Counted from the stretch's first letter, positions 22,519 through 35,873 are shown. The stretch is DNA of 64,000 nucleotides from Sipunculus nudus (GCA_026874595.1 CM049306.1:56789519-56853518), one strand, 5' to 3'. The notes: generated by a model not told the origin, from the letters alone. Translations and numbers: made by a program.

Positions 22519-23815
22519 TCAATGTACTTGTCATTCCGACCTTTCTGTTAGTGTTACTATAGAAGAAAGATGTAACTGTCATTCCGACCTTTCTGTTAGT
22601 GTGACTATAGAAGAAAGATGTACTTGTCATTCCGACCTCTTTGTTAGTGCGACTAAAGAAGACAGATGTACTAGTTATTCCGACCAATCTTTTAGTGTGA
22701 CAAAAGAATAACGTTGTACTTGTCATTCTGTCTTTTTCTAGTAATATCACTATAGAAGAAAGATGTATTAGTTTTTCCGACCTTTCTGTTAGTGTGACTA
22801 TAGAAAAACGATGTACTTGTCATTCCAACTTTTATGTTAATATCACTATTGAAGAAAGATGTACTTATCATTCCGACCTTTCTGTTAGTGTGACTATAGA
22901 TAAAAGATGTACTTGTCATTCCAACTTTTATGTTAATATCACCATTGAAGAAAGATGTATTTGTCATTCTGACCTTTCTGTTAGTGTGACTATAGAAGAA
23001 CGATGTACTTGTCATTCCAGCTTTTATGTTAATATCACTATTGAAGAAAGATGTACTTGTCATTCCGACCTTTCCGTTAGTGTGACTATAGAAGTAAGAT
23101 GTACTTGTCATTCCGACCTTTCCGTTAGTGTGACTATAGAAGTAAGATGTACTTGTTATTCCGACCTTTCTGTTAGTCTGACTATAGAAGTAAGATGTAC
23201 TTGTTATTCCGACCGTTCTGTTAGTCTGACTAAAGAAGTAAGATGTACTTGTCATTCCGACCTTTCTGCTAGTCTGACTATAGAAGTAAGATGTACTTGT
23301 CATTCCGACCTTTCCGTTAGTGTGACTATACGAACGATGTACTTGTCATTCCGACCTTTCTGTTAGTGTGACTATAGAAGTAAGATGTACTTGTCATTCC
23401 GACCTTTCTGTTAGTGTGACTTTAGAAGAAAGATGTAACTGTCATTCCGTCCTTTCTTTTAGTGTGACTATAGACGAAAGATGTACTTATCATTCCGACC
23501 TTTCTGTTGGTGTGACTATAGAAGTAAGATGTACTTGTTATTCCGACCTTTCCGTTAGTGTGACTGTAGAAGAAAGATGTACTTGTCATTCCGACCTTTC
23601 TGTTAGTCTGACTATAGAAGTAAGATGTACTTGTCATTCCGACCTTTCCGTTAGTGTGACTATACGAAAGATGTACTTGTCATTCCGACCTTTCTGTTAG
23701 TGTGACTATAGAAGTAAGATGTACTTGTCATTCCGACCTTTCTGTTAGTGTGACTTTAGAAGAACGATTTACTTGTTATTCTGACTTTTACTATCCGTGT
23801 GACTATAGAAGAAAA
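22519..23815. repeat. 48-bp minisatellite, about 27 copies
   Basis: The unit is about GATGTACTTGTCATTCCGAC followed by CTTTCTGTTAGTGTGACTAT and AGAAGTAA (48 bp, 16 codons). Two variants, one with CCGACCTTTCTGTTAGTGTG and one with CCAACTTTTATGTTAATATC, alternate at 22800-23070, making a 96-bp higher-order unit. A second block repeats at 334 bp (cgaa variants at 23331 and 23665). Because 48 is divisible by three, long frames stay open on both strands (for example 22794-23366 plus and 23303-22692 minus). Two-base losses near 23331 and 23665 shift the frame, so I do not call a protein. Confidence 0.9.
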
Positions 23816-24218
23816 ATTTCGAAAGAGATAGCACGCAGACACGCAATATAAAACTTATTTTCTTACATCCGCCGACGGCTGTGGCTCAGGTCAGTGTGAT
23901 CAGTTTTGTTAACATCTCCAGTGAAGGTGAATGAATCATTGTAATGAGAGTTCTGTGTAGTACGTTTGCTTGTAAATATTACATCTTCAAAAGCTCATCA
24001 ATCCACAACAAACTTTAATCACTTTTTATTTATCGCCTACACCGAATGATAGCCGTTGGATAGGCAGCATCATGTCTTAGTCACAATATCAGATCGAGTG
24101 CACATTAAATTTCTGTTGGCTAATAAAATATGGGCGGCTGGTTATGACTCACTACATGATGTGAGCAATGTTTTATTGTGACTATTCTGATTTCAGTTTT
24201 TCATAATAGGACTGAACA
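23816..24218. other. Gene-free stretch
   Basis: Nothing recognised. Confidence 0.5.
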
Positions 24219-24400
24219 GGGGCGGATCCACAACAGAAATTGAGGGATCCGACCCAGGAGGACCAATGACAAAACCTAAAAGCCGCAGTGTCGGGAAAAG
24301 GGGGGTCCAGGCCGCAAAAGTTGGTTTGAAATCCTTAAACAATGGGTTAGGTCCCCTGCCACCCCTCCCCCCTCCCGGATCTGCATCTGCTGAACCAGAT
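24219..24400 (-). mobile_element. Poly-G/poly-C dispersed element, copy B
   Basis: Starts GGGGCGGATCCACAAC, continues GGATCCGACCCAGGAGGACC, CAATGACAAAACCTAAAA, GGGGGGTCCAGGCCGCAAAA and ends in CCCCTCCCCCCTCCCGGATC. Reverse-complementing 38400-38605 gives the same order of blocks, so the two are opposite-orientation copies. Confidence 0.65.
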
Positions 24401-24739
24401 CTTGTGCTCATATATCCAATTTTCTTCTCGTTAGAAGACAGGTGCTGTTTGACTTGTCTTGGTACTAGCACATATCTGGGCGTCCCTCAAGACCCGTTAC
24501 TGTATCGTGGCAGTTTATAAAATAAAGTTATCAAGGACAAATAAAAACTAATAGTAACCTACCACACACGATACAAGAGTTAAACGACAACCACCTGTTA
24601 GTCTAGACAGCTTCGGGGATTATTACTGATGGCTAACATACGAAAGGGTTAACCTGTCAGTGTTAAAATTAAATATGTATGAGGATCGGGAATATGGTGA
24701 GCATTTGATGATATGACAGGCTGAACTCAGGTTAACAAT

Positions 24740-25410
24740 ATTAACATAATTCTATAGAGCATCAGTTATCCGTAAAGCCCGACAAAGCTTTTGTTCAGAT
24801 AAAAAATCGTTCAGATAAACGAGATCGCATGAGACTGAAATAGCATTCACCATGATTACAAATCTGCCGCCGAGTAGCGGATGTTATCAGTTACTGATAA
24901 ACCAAACATTCATCGAGTTTATCAATGAACCATGTAAAATACATCCAAATTATTGTCAGACCGTGCTTGAAAAATTAGAATCAATCAGCATTGTATCTCA
25001 TTCGTGTCATGCGTAGCCGCCAAGTGGACCGGGAGAACTCGGATTTTTAATTTCAAAGGAATACAATCAAAAATGGCTATTCATCATATAAAAAATCAAA
25101 ATTATCACTTCTGTAAATTCTACAATAAGAGTCTTGTGTTACATTTTATTTCTTCTGGTTAATCATTCGGCCTCGGCTGCCTTATTTAAAGGCGACCCGA
25201 TGACGACATGGACCGATACTCTCCACATTAAGTGAGCAGGTTCGATAATATATGTATCACTACTCTCTGTACACTTGTTTTAGAAATAAGTGATCTTTAA
25301 TACGAAGATTTCGGATATTGGATAATTTCGGATCCTTCGATAAAAAAAATCTGATAAACGTTTGTCATACAAACGATGTCCGGATAAACGACGCACTACT
25401 GTACGTTATA
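24740..25410. mobile_element. Pogo-like inverted termini around unique sequence
   Basis: The left part has ATCAGTTATCCGTAAAGCCC and GTTCAGATAAACGAGATC. The right part has GATGTCCGGATAAACGACGC followed by ACTACTGTA, whose reverse complement TACAGTAGTGCGTCGTTTAT resembles a pogo-like end. Whether both belong to one element is uncertain. Confidence 0.3.
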
Positions 25411-27540
25411 AATTTGGTTTGATTTATGTCGCTCAACAAAGAGGTGGAAAAAAACGAAATGATATTTCCTGACGTCGTCTATAAACCAAGAGTCCGAAGG
25501 GTTTTTTTTTAGACATCCAAGTATCCATAGGATTGGAAATTCCTTTAATTGTATTAGGAATTATAGATGAATGCTAGGCCCGCAGATGGGCATGCCATCA
25601 TCGTGGCCATTGGTCAGTGCAGCGTAGGTTCTACCCTCACTGCGGGGAAACAAGGCCGTATACAGTCAAACGTATTGATTTATGGTTGTTAATAAAATGA
25701 TTATTTTTTCTATATTTTTTTAGTTGGCGCCTGCATATCTATATTTATTGTAGAAATGTGTACATAAATGTTTGCTACATTTGTATTTTGTAAAATAAAG
25801 CTGCCTATCTAATTATTTAAACACCTGCTTGCTCTTTTGAACGGGATATTGCAGACTTTTACTTTCATGGATTAAGTCACATGGATCATGTCTCGTGGTC
25901 AGGAATTAGTTTGTGGCAATATAGGCGTGTTCCATGTTACTCAAAGGAAACGGTTTAATTGCCTCCGCCTGGAGGGTATGCGTTTATCCCCATTCGTGTG
26001 TGTGTTTGTGTATGTGTTTCTGTGTGTTCACAACATAACACATGCTATCATGAACGGTATCCCATGACATTTTCAGGCCACCTCGTGAATTGGGCAATGA
26101 AGAATCAGATTGTTGTGTATCCTGCTCATGATCCGTGTCCAGGAAGGACACCAAAGAATACTCACAAAACGTGCAGTCACACATGCACGATTGAACATAG
26201 GAATATGGGCCGAATTAATGAATGCAAACACTTGTTTGGGGGATCTTACTCACCAATGGACCGCCCACATGAAGGAGGCCTGCATTCTTGAGAATGCATA
26301 TTTCTAGTTTTTAATATTTTATTAAAGGATATCTTGTATTTTTGTTAGAAATTTATTCGTACTGCTGAGAGTGTTCAGGTCCCCCTGGTCTTAATACTTA
26401 TGTACGGGATGTCCATCTCCAGATACAAACAATAATGCCATCTGTACAGTCAGATCAGCAATATTTTTATCTTTATTGTTGGATTATATGTATATATATA
26501 TTTATTTATGGACTCTACTAAATTGACTTTAACCTGGAGGGAGGGGTGTATATAGATATAATAAAGAAAGCCTTACCCTTGTGTATATATCGTGTCACAG
26601 TCACCCGGTTTTTAAGACTTAAAAAATCGATGGCATATTTGGTTCATCATCTATACAAAACAACAGAATCTGAGAATCAAAACCCAGTACAGGCATATAG
26701 TTTCGATCGATTGTCCATAATTTTTCAATTTTATTATTCTTTTACATTAATTCTGAAAAATTAGTGTGTTGAAACTCTTTTTTTCATAACACAGATGTAG
26801 ATTAAGCAACTTACGCAGTATCAACACTGATAATGGAGGTGGTTATCAACATCGATAACATTTATACTGAGATTTATACTAAGATGATATTCAATATACT
26901 TGTATGTCATAGATGTGAAGAGGTTTACATGACAATCCAACACTTAATCAGAGAGATCATATGTGTTTTGGATATCTAAGTGAGACATAATGTCGCTTAA
27001 TCTAAGAAACTACATCAATTGCAATACGAGTAAAAGGTGGTGTTAACATGGAACAAGTGGAAATGCAATGTGTGTACGCATGCTTATGACAATAAAATAC
27101 CCCTCACTTTATATGTAAACTCTTTACACAGCGTTTTATCTTCACTATTTAGCAACATACTATATATCATTCGGCTTGCGCGGGGCTTGTTGCAACAAGA
27201 AACAGGGAAGTCGATGGCTTATTGAGAATGGCAGGTGAGATGGATTAGACCTGACGATAGAGCGATGATTCAGTAAAGGCCAAGAAGGCTGTTTGGAATA
27301 AAATCACCTTGATGTGAGGAATTTATGAAGGCCGTTATGAACCCTTCTATGCTGAGTCATTAGATGGTAACTGGAGAAAATTGTGTGTATGTTCCTCCCT
27401 GTACCGTCATATACCGGCACACATAACATGGGGATAAATTCTTTGGCTCAGTGCACACTCCACACAAGAGGTTTGATTAATACGATCTTGATGTGCAATA
27501 AGTCTGCCCGGGAAATCGACGTCAGGGAGTTTGGTTGCAC
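25411..27540. other. Gene-free stretch
   Basis: No recognised gene. Contains a GT-rich run at 25995-26030. Overlapping short frames at 25959-26307 on both strands are not supported by anything else. Confidence 0.45.
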
Positions 27541-27599
27541 TTTTTAACAGCAGAGGGGGCGTCTATTGGATAAAGAAAGCCAGAAAATTACACGCAACG

Positions 27600-27745
27600 A
27601 CTGGTACTTGACAGGAGGAAGCGATCCGGTATCCCATAATGCCTCACCTCGGTGAGCGCGCCCACCAGGGGATGGCCGCATCAACAACCATTGCTCTGTC
27701 GTCTGCTGATCAGCCGTACATCGTCTGCTCAGCCGGTCGCCATTA
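27600..27745. promoter_or_regulatory. GC-richer block with a ZNF143/Staf-like site
   Basis: Within AT-rich DNA this block is CpG-rich. The sequence ATCCCATAATGCCTCACC (27631-27648) matches the Staf/ZNF143 consensus YWCCCRNMATSCMYYRCR at 16 of 18 positions. It overlaps a palindrome CTCACC-TC-GGTGAG, which also makes donor-like GTGAG on both strands. A 69-codon minus-strand frame covers it but has no recognised domain. It could be an alternative promoter or first exon; function is inferred only. Confidence 0.3.
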
Positions 27746-27749
27746 CAAC

Positions 27750-28626
27750 CCATTCATATACATTACATTTTGAGTAATTTAGGATAACTCCCGACGATAA
27801 ACATTGGCATCTGGGCTAACGACCCTGCAGTTTTATAAATGGTATTCTTAAATCAGGGCTTGTTCGTAGTGGGCGTTGTCACATAAAACCACATCGAGCT
27901 TGTAGGAATCTCTCGTCAGAAGCCGCATCCTGTTAATCCCCCGACGGCTACTTCATCAATCTTGGGATTAATGATATCATGGCTTTTGGAGCACATTCTT
28001 GCTACCATTCTATACACATTGTGGTTATTTCAGTCAACCTTGAGTATGCTAATAATGGTTGAATGATTTCCCATCCAGCACATCCAGTACACATCGCTTG
28101 CCCGGTCTTTATGTATGAAAGCTTTCATAAGCAAGGTCACTGATTACGTATTGTGACTTAGTATTAATATATAACCACAGCGCATGTCAGGCCAAATATG
28201 TACAGTCTATGCTGCAAACTTCAATATATTTAAGCTTACTTATCCTCTAAATAAAAGACGTATAAAAAAAAATAGGGCCTACATCTTATTTAGAAGCTGC
28301 GTTTTCTACTCACTCCACTCTTATGCATGTCCAAAGGTTTCCACCTCACTTCTGATATTGTGCTAGAGAGATCCATTCCGTTAAAACAACATGTCAAGTC
28401 AGTAAGCATTGAAAAAGCTGGAGTCTGTGATCCCAACGCTTGACCACTAGTAGTTAGGCCACCAGGCTATCATGGCTTGCAATAATTAGTGTCAATAAAA
28501 GCTTGGTCAAGCAGAATAATATACTACAAGCACGGCTCAAGGTAAAAAGACTGCTACTGCAGATCACAGTCGCAGGTATCAATCATGAGTCACAGGGTCT
28601 GTCAGCAAATTGGCACCTGAGAATAT
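27750..28626. other. Gene-free stretch
   Basis: Nothing recognised. Confidence 0.5.
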
Positions 28627-29143
28627 TTAAAGGGACATAATCAGGAGCAACATTATGTTTATTCTTTTACACTCTCAGTTCAGCTTTACTTTATACAAAA
28701 CTTTTCCCAAGCAAAACCATCCCAGTGTGTTAGTACCTCCCTTTAAGATGTTTAACAGTTTACACCTTGTTACCTTTTACGTGTTTGTAAACACAGTTCA
28801 TGTGTGTCTGTTTACAATATCAAGGCCGCGTGGACGGGGGTCCGATTTTGGGCATGCGCGACAGATAACATGCGTTGTTTTAGCCAGCGGGAACATGTAT
28901 TACGTTTTTGGAGGCCACGTCATTCAGTGCATCTACTGATTGACATATAATTTAGCCAAGGCGGTGCATGAAGTCCCATGCGCTGTGTTTATGTTTACAA
29001 CTGGGATCACTGTTTTTAACACTCGTGTACAGAAGTAAGCCAACATTTAATGCAAAATTTTGGCAGGTACCAATTATTTCAAAGAGAAGACGCTATTTTG
29101 CGTGTTTATTCAACAAATTTTATAGGTGATTTGGCTCCTTTAA
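28627..29143 (+). mobile_element. TTAA-flanked inverted-repeat element, family 2, full copy
   Basis: Starts TTAAAGGGACATAATCAGG and ends GTGATTTGGCTCCTTTAA; ends are inverted and bordered by TTAA. The interior has the marks CAAAACCATCCCAG, GTGTCTGTTTAC, TTTTAGCCAGCGGGAACAT and CATGCGCTGTGTTTA, all found again at 36630-37010. Non-coding and about 517 bp long. Confidence 0.7.
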
Positions 29144-30800
29144 GTTCTCTCGGGACATGCATGTGGTTTGGTATACACACGTCTATACAAAAAAATTGTT
29201 CTTAATTTCTGTTTATGATGAAATACATTGCCAATAACATATAATTATTTGTAGAAGATATACAAAAGATAACTAGTAACTAGTCCAACAATTTTCCGGA
29301 AAAAAACTATGACATATATGATACTTAGATCTTAAGACTATGTAGGGAGATAGAACCATCGGTATATGGTTCCTTTATGGGCCCTTAGTGGGTCTCAGGT
29401 CTGTCCATTTAAAAGAAAACTTCAAGGAATTGTTATCAACTTTATACAACCCATGTTTCTTATTAAAGCAAGAGACCCAGTCTTCTTGTGCTCAACCTTT
29501 GAAATGTTACATCTGCCTGATGACTGGTTTAAAATATTATAAACAACCCGTAAATAAACAGCTATACCTTTCAATTAAATCGGTCTAAATGGATAGAATA
29601 TGCGCATATTCAGATACCAGACACTTGATAAAATGTTTGCACACAAAATTTGATGTGGATAGCTGCAACCATTTGCGACATACCCTCTTGTATTTTACAT
29701 TTAAAATTTCGTGAAGACCGCTCTTAAAAATCTTCCACCTCATACACATCTAATTTCCAAGTGTAACGTTAAATTCTCGAACATGGTATGGATATAATGT
29801 AGATTATCGATTTCCCCTCATTGTGGAAAAAGGAGAAAATACCTACTAGTTTTAAAAAGTAGGCTTTTTAAATGGCGTCATCTACAGTATGCATTAGCAT
29901 GTTAGAACTGATGAATGGATCTGGAAAACATAGTGCTAGCCGCAGTCGGATGTTGATAAGAAATATGGCAATAAGTAACATATTCTCTATGGAAATTACC
30001 AGATCGGGGCTCCTTAAGTGCTGCATAATGCAATACGACTTTGTTGGTGCCTTTTAAAATATTATCCATCTAAAGAGCGCAATACGTTGACTTTGGAATT
30101 GATGGTCACTGGGCCAAACACCACAAGAAATGGGACAAGCCCACCAGAAGTTTATTAGTTGTGTTTTTATTCTTCCTGTACGTTAACTTATAAGTGGAGG
30201 TTGTTTCCATGATATGCATGTTGTTATAGACACACAGACGTCTGTATATAACGCACATAACAGATGCATGCGGGACGAGAGAAACAGACACAGATATACA
30301 AACAGACACTGCATACATCCATAAATCGTCTATAAATGAGAGAACAGACATGGAACAGGAAAGAAACCCTGAATAAACCCTGTGGATATTTTGGGGGACC
30401 AGATTTAATAAAAAAATCATCCAACTATCCATAAAGACGATACCAGGTATGTATTTTTGTATCCTCATTTTTGTATGACCTTAACCCACATCAATTGTCC
30501 CCTATTCGTGACACGGCTATCTGATGGTAACCGGTGGTTTGTATGACGTATCTTCCGGTCAGCTGACCTATCACTGCAGTTATTGACGTATTGTAAATGT
30601 AAAATTGAACTCAAAATGTGCCAGTGCTTCATCGATTAATAATTTCCATTATTTGAATAATAGCCAAATTATTATATTAAGACATGACTTAGTACGATCT
30701 GTATACTCTTCAAGGAACTTGACCAGAACACTAAGAGTCAGTTTTTTTCGATGGGTGTCCAAAGTGATTGAAAGGTCTCTTACTTCCGTTAACTACATCT
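29144..30800. other. Gene-free stretch
   Basis: I see no supported gene. A 120-codon minus-strand frame (30468-30106) and an overlapping shorter one have no recognised motif and no splice support. Confidence 0.45.
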
Positions 30801-30871
30801 ACAGTAAAACCTCGCTAACGCGACCAAGGCAAAGTGGTCGTGTTAGCGGGGTGGTCGTGTTAGCGGGATGC
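30801..30871. mobile_element. Pogo/Tigger-like terminus with hairpin
   Basis: TACAGTAAAACCTCGCTAAC is a canonical pogo-like end. CGCTAACGCGACCA pairs with TGGTCGTGTTAGCG eight bases later (13 of 14). The motif GTGGTCGTGTTAGCGGG is repeated twice in tandem. Only one end is seen, so this is a fragment. Confidence 0.55.
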
Positions 30872-31274
30872 TTGTACATTAGTCTGCAAATATTAACGCA
30901 GCCGATATGGGTAATTCAAGTGAAATATAAGTTGTTGTCCCTGTTTATTAACTCGTATTCTTCTGTTCAGTTAATTTCGATTAGAACAAGGTGTAAACAC
31001 AGGATTAGAATTCAATTTGTGCATCTCTTTCCGATATTGAATATTATAATTTCAAAGAAAGATGTATATGTTTGAAATAAACAAAAAAAAATATTTAGAA
31101 CAAACAACGTTTCATGCATGAGTACTAGATGGCGCTGACAATCAAAGAGATATTTTGGACTGGTAATCGGCGCCATTACTGTCTCGTTCTCTGAACTTGG
31201 CATATCGATACCCTGCACAAAATGTAATTTCACCTCAAAAGTGCCCAATTCGAAGATTGTTTTCAAATCAGTGA

Positions 31275-31445
31275 ATGAATCAGGCAGCTATTTAAGAAGA
31301 GAACAACACCATGACTTGCAAAGAATAAAAAGTAATTCATTATTTGATAAAACAATTGCTTTTGTATATACATTAAGGACATTGTATAACATCTGCTGAT
31401 GCGATGTTGGTACCATAAACACCGTAAAACAAAACTGGATAAATC
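31275..31445. repeat. Diverged dispersed repeat, copy 1
   Basis: Shares with 34015-34185 an ordered set of blocks: GAATCAG, AACACCAT, TCAGTGAATGAA-like sequence, TTGTATAACAT-like sequence and a closing GGTACCATAAA. Divergence is high; call is tentative. Confidence 0.3.
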
Positions 31446-32174
31446 AAGTGATTTATCATTTATACAGCGCGGGCCTGTGCATCGTACATAACTCTATGTA
31501 GAGGTTAAACGTAATTTGTTCGCCTAAAATATAAATGTTCAGTGAGTTTAACCAGTAAATTAAACTTAGAAAAAATGGAATTTTCTCATTATCTGAGTTT
31601 TCTTTGTTGACCCCAATATATCTTTTCATACAAAATATGTTTCAGCACAATAGATTGCTATAATTGTTATATCCTGCATATTTGCATAATTATGCATATT
31701 GATGAGACGATTAGCATATTTTAAACAATTATTTATTCTTTAATTAAAAATTAGTTATTTTTGATATCACTTCCGCTAATTAGGATTATTTAAATCATAG
31801 TTTCGTAAAAGTTATTGCTTGAATTGTTTTATTGAATTCTGTATATTTAATTTGAGACTATTATTAAATCTCAAAGTAAATCAAATAAACGTTGCAGCGA
31901 TTTAGATGAGGAGATATATTTTTGATAACACCGTTTCATCATTAGGGTTGATTTCTATATATCAAATATGACTTTAATGTTTTGAATGAAGCCTTATTTA
32001 AAAAATTTATGCAATGTTTGTAGCAAACATGCATGGGGACATGGCTAATCAAATGAATGTATCATTGTCGCCAGTCTAACGTATCCCTCTTTTCATTCTG
32101 TGTCATAATTAATTTATCTCTTTGTGTGGTCTATTTCAAAATATTACATTGGTCACTTTCCATATTGAGATATA

Positions 32175-32370
32175 TTTGCATGTCCGGTGATGGGGGCGCA
32201 AAGTTTCCCTTTTCTTGATAAACAGCTACCATTTGGCGTTGGCGCTGCTTTTGTTTAGCCAACTGATCGCGCCTGATGCAAGCTTATTTCCCCTTGTGTA
32301 CAGGAGTAAGCAAACGGTTTAGAACGTTATATTGGCAGATACCATTATTTTTTTAAGGAGGAAAAACTAT
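32175..32370. mobile_element. TTAA element family 2, partial copy
   Basis: Shares with the 3' part of 28627-29143 the ordered blocks TGTGTACAGGAGTAAGC, GTTATATTGGCAGATACCATT. The ends are lost. Confidence 0.4.
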
Positions 32371-34014
32371 ATGTACTTTTAAAATACGTCATATCTGTAA
32401 ATATCTGTTCCCTTTCACCCAAATATTTAAAAACCAATGTGCAATGTTTTTGTAACATTTGTCATATTTACCCCCCAAAATTAACATAGTTTACATTATA
32501 ACATATATATGTGTTTTACCGCGAGGAAAATCCTTTGATGTAAATATACATATACAGACTAGTGAAAGCGTGTGAAAAAAGTATTTACCGTGTAAACTGT
32601 GTTCTTTTTATGGGGAAAATGCAAAAGCATTCGTAAACTGGCACAACATATTTTGAAGTCAAGGTTTACCTGAGGGAATCTTTTTGAAACTCTTCCTTTA
32701 ACTTTTATTAATCGTTGTCACAACAAGCAAGACGTTTTGAAGAAGCTCGTCAGGCCGTCGTTAATATATACTTTCTTATTCTTATTCTAAATTGGGATGG
32801 TTAGGACACGAAGGAGATGTTCAAAATCAAGATATAATTATTAATTGAGCTGAAACATACTATGTATGAAGAGACACATAGGAATAACGAGAAAATTATA
32901 TTTTTTTCCAGATTTCAGATTAATATAGTTAATCTCTTTGACAAGGTTTTATACTAGGGGAAAATGACCTTTGACGTCATAAGAAGGCCATCAAGCCTCA
33001 TCAGAAAATGTGATAGAAAAATATAAATTTTCTTGCGAGACATATTGGAGTATGAGTCTATAACGGTCTCCCAAAAAATATCATGCGATTATACATTGGA
33101 CTCCTAACTATCTACGTTTGGTACAGTGGAAAGAATGGTCACATACCACGACAGTAGGCCTAACCATGATCCGGGTCATATATTTCAATTCGGTCAGGCG
33201 TGATAATGTGATATCTGCTGAGTACTTGTTCATTTAATTAGTATTATAATATATTCAGAATGATATATAGTTAATAGGTAAAGTAAATAAATAAATATTA
33301 AATCTGAAAAGGAACCTCAGTTGATACATGGAACACAGTGTCAGTGACCTGACCAACGGTCAATTTTTCAATTATTTATACCAATCACAGCACCAATGAC
33401 ACATGAAGCCCCTTGTGATCTGGTAATTAATTCCTGCAAGGCATACTTTCATGTATTTACAGTCCACCTGTTCCGGTATCATTTAGTCGGGCTAATGCGA
33501 GCCACTACAAATAATTGTATCGCATTTGTGACATCGGTATTGGTGCTGCATATGAACTCATTCACTCACAATCATGAAAACTCTCTCCGGGCTTTAATGC
33601 ACAAGCAAACCATAACACTACCAAATTTCAAATTGTATTACCTCCGTGTAATTACCGGATTTATTTGGAGGCCACGATTTTAATATTTCTTGTAGTATGT
33701 AAGATGGATCTGTTAAATTATACAAAAAATATATTGAGCTATATTTCCACAAATTCTGCTTAAAACAAGCCCTTATCTTAAATTGGTAAAAGAATTTACC
33801 TTAATTTTTCATTGTTAATGTGAGGCTGTATGATTTTTTTTTTGTTTTTGTTTTTTGTTTTAAATTAGAAAACATAACTTTTAATGACCTGTCTCAACAC
33901 ATTTTATGGAGAGATTTAAAAGTACAATTACGCCAAGTAGAATCCATTGATTTAAGGATATTTTTGTTTACGGTGTGTTATGTGCTTTAAAAGTGCTAAA
34001 TGACCCCTCGGTGA
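32371..34014. other. Gene-free stretch
   Basis: AT-rich; no gene or shared repeat seen. Confidence 0.5.
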
Positions 34015-34185
34015 ACGAATCAGATACTCCGAAAATTATATAAAAGAACCCAACACCATACTTTGAAATACAATGTCAGTGAATGAAAGTAGTTAATTAT
34101 GAGAAAACCGTTAACAAGTATTTTTCAAGCAAATCATGTAACAAACGATGATTGGATGGTGGTACCATAAATACTTTAAAATTAA
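34015..34185. repeat. Diverged dispersed repeat, copy 2
   Basis: Partner of 31275-31445; see that entry. Ends with GGTGGTACCATAAATAC. Confidence 0.3.
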
Positions 34186-34352
34186 CCTTAGGCTAAAAGA
34201 CGTCATCCAGCATCGTTTTTTCTCGAAGAGACCTTCAGAATTGTAAAGTGTAATATTAATGTTTAAATATAATATTTCGTGTTCTATTACAAGAGTGCTT
34301 CATTGTCTTCACACTGATAAGAAATATTAACTTTTCATGAAATAAACATCAC

Positions 34353-34425
<73 letters not shown>
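34353..34425. repeat. (TA)n microsatellite
   Basis: Long TA run with one GT interruption near 34367. Confidence 0.95.
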
Positions 34426-34427
<2 letters not shown>

Positions 34428-35730
34428 AATAGGTGGTTTAAATCCGTGTCTCACTAAATCACCCCGTGCTCTTATCTTTTCTATGATCTCCAGCTATGGC
34501 ACGTGCTTGTATCATACTGACCCAAAAGGATTAATCGTTTCTGTAAATGCTTCAGAATGCATGAAACATGTGGCCTCAGAGACCTGAGTGACTTCTGCCC
34601 TTTGCTGCGATTTACAAACGCGTTCCACAGCTGTCGTCAATACATTATCTACAGTAGTGGTCAAGTGCCACAAGAACTATCATTTGTATCCGTTACTGTT
34701 GTAAATGCTGACCTTTACATGTCAACCTCGTTCTCATGTTTCCACAGCAGACGACATATCAAATAGCCCGCCATTATCACCAATCCCTTTCTGTCACAGT
34801 TCAGTTTAAGTAGACGTTTTGCTAATTCCCCAATTATTTTGACAAAACATAACACGTGACAAAATATTGTCACAAAATCATGTACATGAATAAGAATTCC
34901 CAGTTCAAAGACATTTTTTTTCTGTTTCTTTATTCATAAATGCCAACCTAACTGAATACTATATATATTAGTCTCAAACAGTAGCTTCCGTTAAAAATAC
35001 ATCCACTTTTTGAATCTAATAAATATAGATATATAGAAAAAATGTTGATATATAACAGAGATATTTGAAGAAATCTCGCTTTTTGGTGTATGATTCATGT
35101 CTTAAAACAGACAATGACGTCATGGGAACCGCAGCCAATCACTTATTTTTTTTTCTCTCCTGTACAAGACGCACATGGTGGTAACCGGTGTTTTTATTCT
35201 GAATCTTAATACATAAGAAAAAATATATCAGAAAAAAATTGGTGTGCCTTTATAGCCTTTCACAGATTCACGTCATATGCTCCAATAGGTATTTCCTTAT
35301 AACTACATGATTTCTTATTTCCATTGATATATTTTTTTTGCTGACGAAATTTCTGTCTTTAAATGACATTATACATGATATTCGGACGAATCTCGTGACT
35401 GTTATATTAAGATGATCCCACTCACTTCTATATTTGCATGATAAACATGTCATTCCAGGCTTTATATATAAAATGCAACGTAGGCACAAGTGAAAATGTG
35501 GTGGATTGCACAATGTGCTCCCGAGTGGGTACAGTTAGGTGGCATCCACGGTATTGATATTGTTTATTTTTAACACGGGCATGTCAGCAAAGGCCCATTA
35601 ATAATAAACATGCCAGGAAAAGGCCCACAGACTTCTAGTGCGTGTAAGTCACGCTTGAAATAAAAAGTATTAAAAGACCTGATTACATACAGAGATAACT
35701 GACTCAAAACACTTTTTATAAAAACAAACT
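34426..35730. other. Gene-free stretch
   Basis: Nothing recognised; short frames only. Confidence 0.5.
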
Positions 35731-35734
35731 TAAG

Positions 35735-35873
35735 TTTGAAATCCATATGTTAATCCAAACTGGAGTTATCCGGAAACAAATTTGTGGACGGAGTGACAGA
35801 CATACGGAAGGACAGATGGAGGGACAGGGTGATTCCTATATAGGGCAACCGCTTATTGAAGCGGGGCCCAAAC
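35735..35873 (+). mobile_element. 3' end of the GTGACCTTGACC-type repeat, second copy
   Basis: Shares TTTGAAATCC-ATATGT-AATC, the -GTTATC-GGAAACAA- block and the end GACAGGGTGATTCCTATA with 6040-6178. Here the terminal hairpin is intact: CCGCTT-ATTG-AAGCGG, then GGCCC. It is 5'-truncated, as expected for a retroposed or fragmentary copy. Confidence 0.6.
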
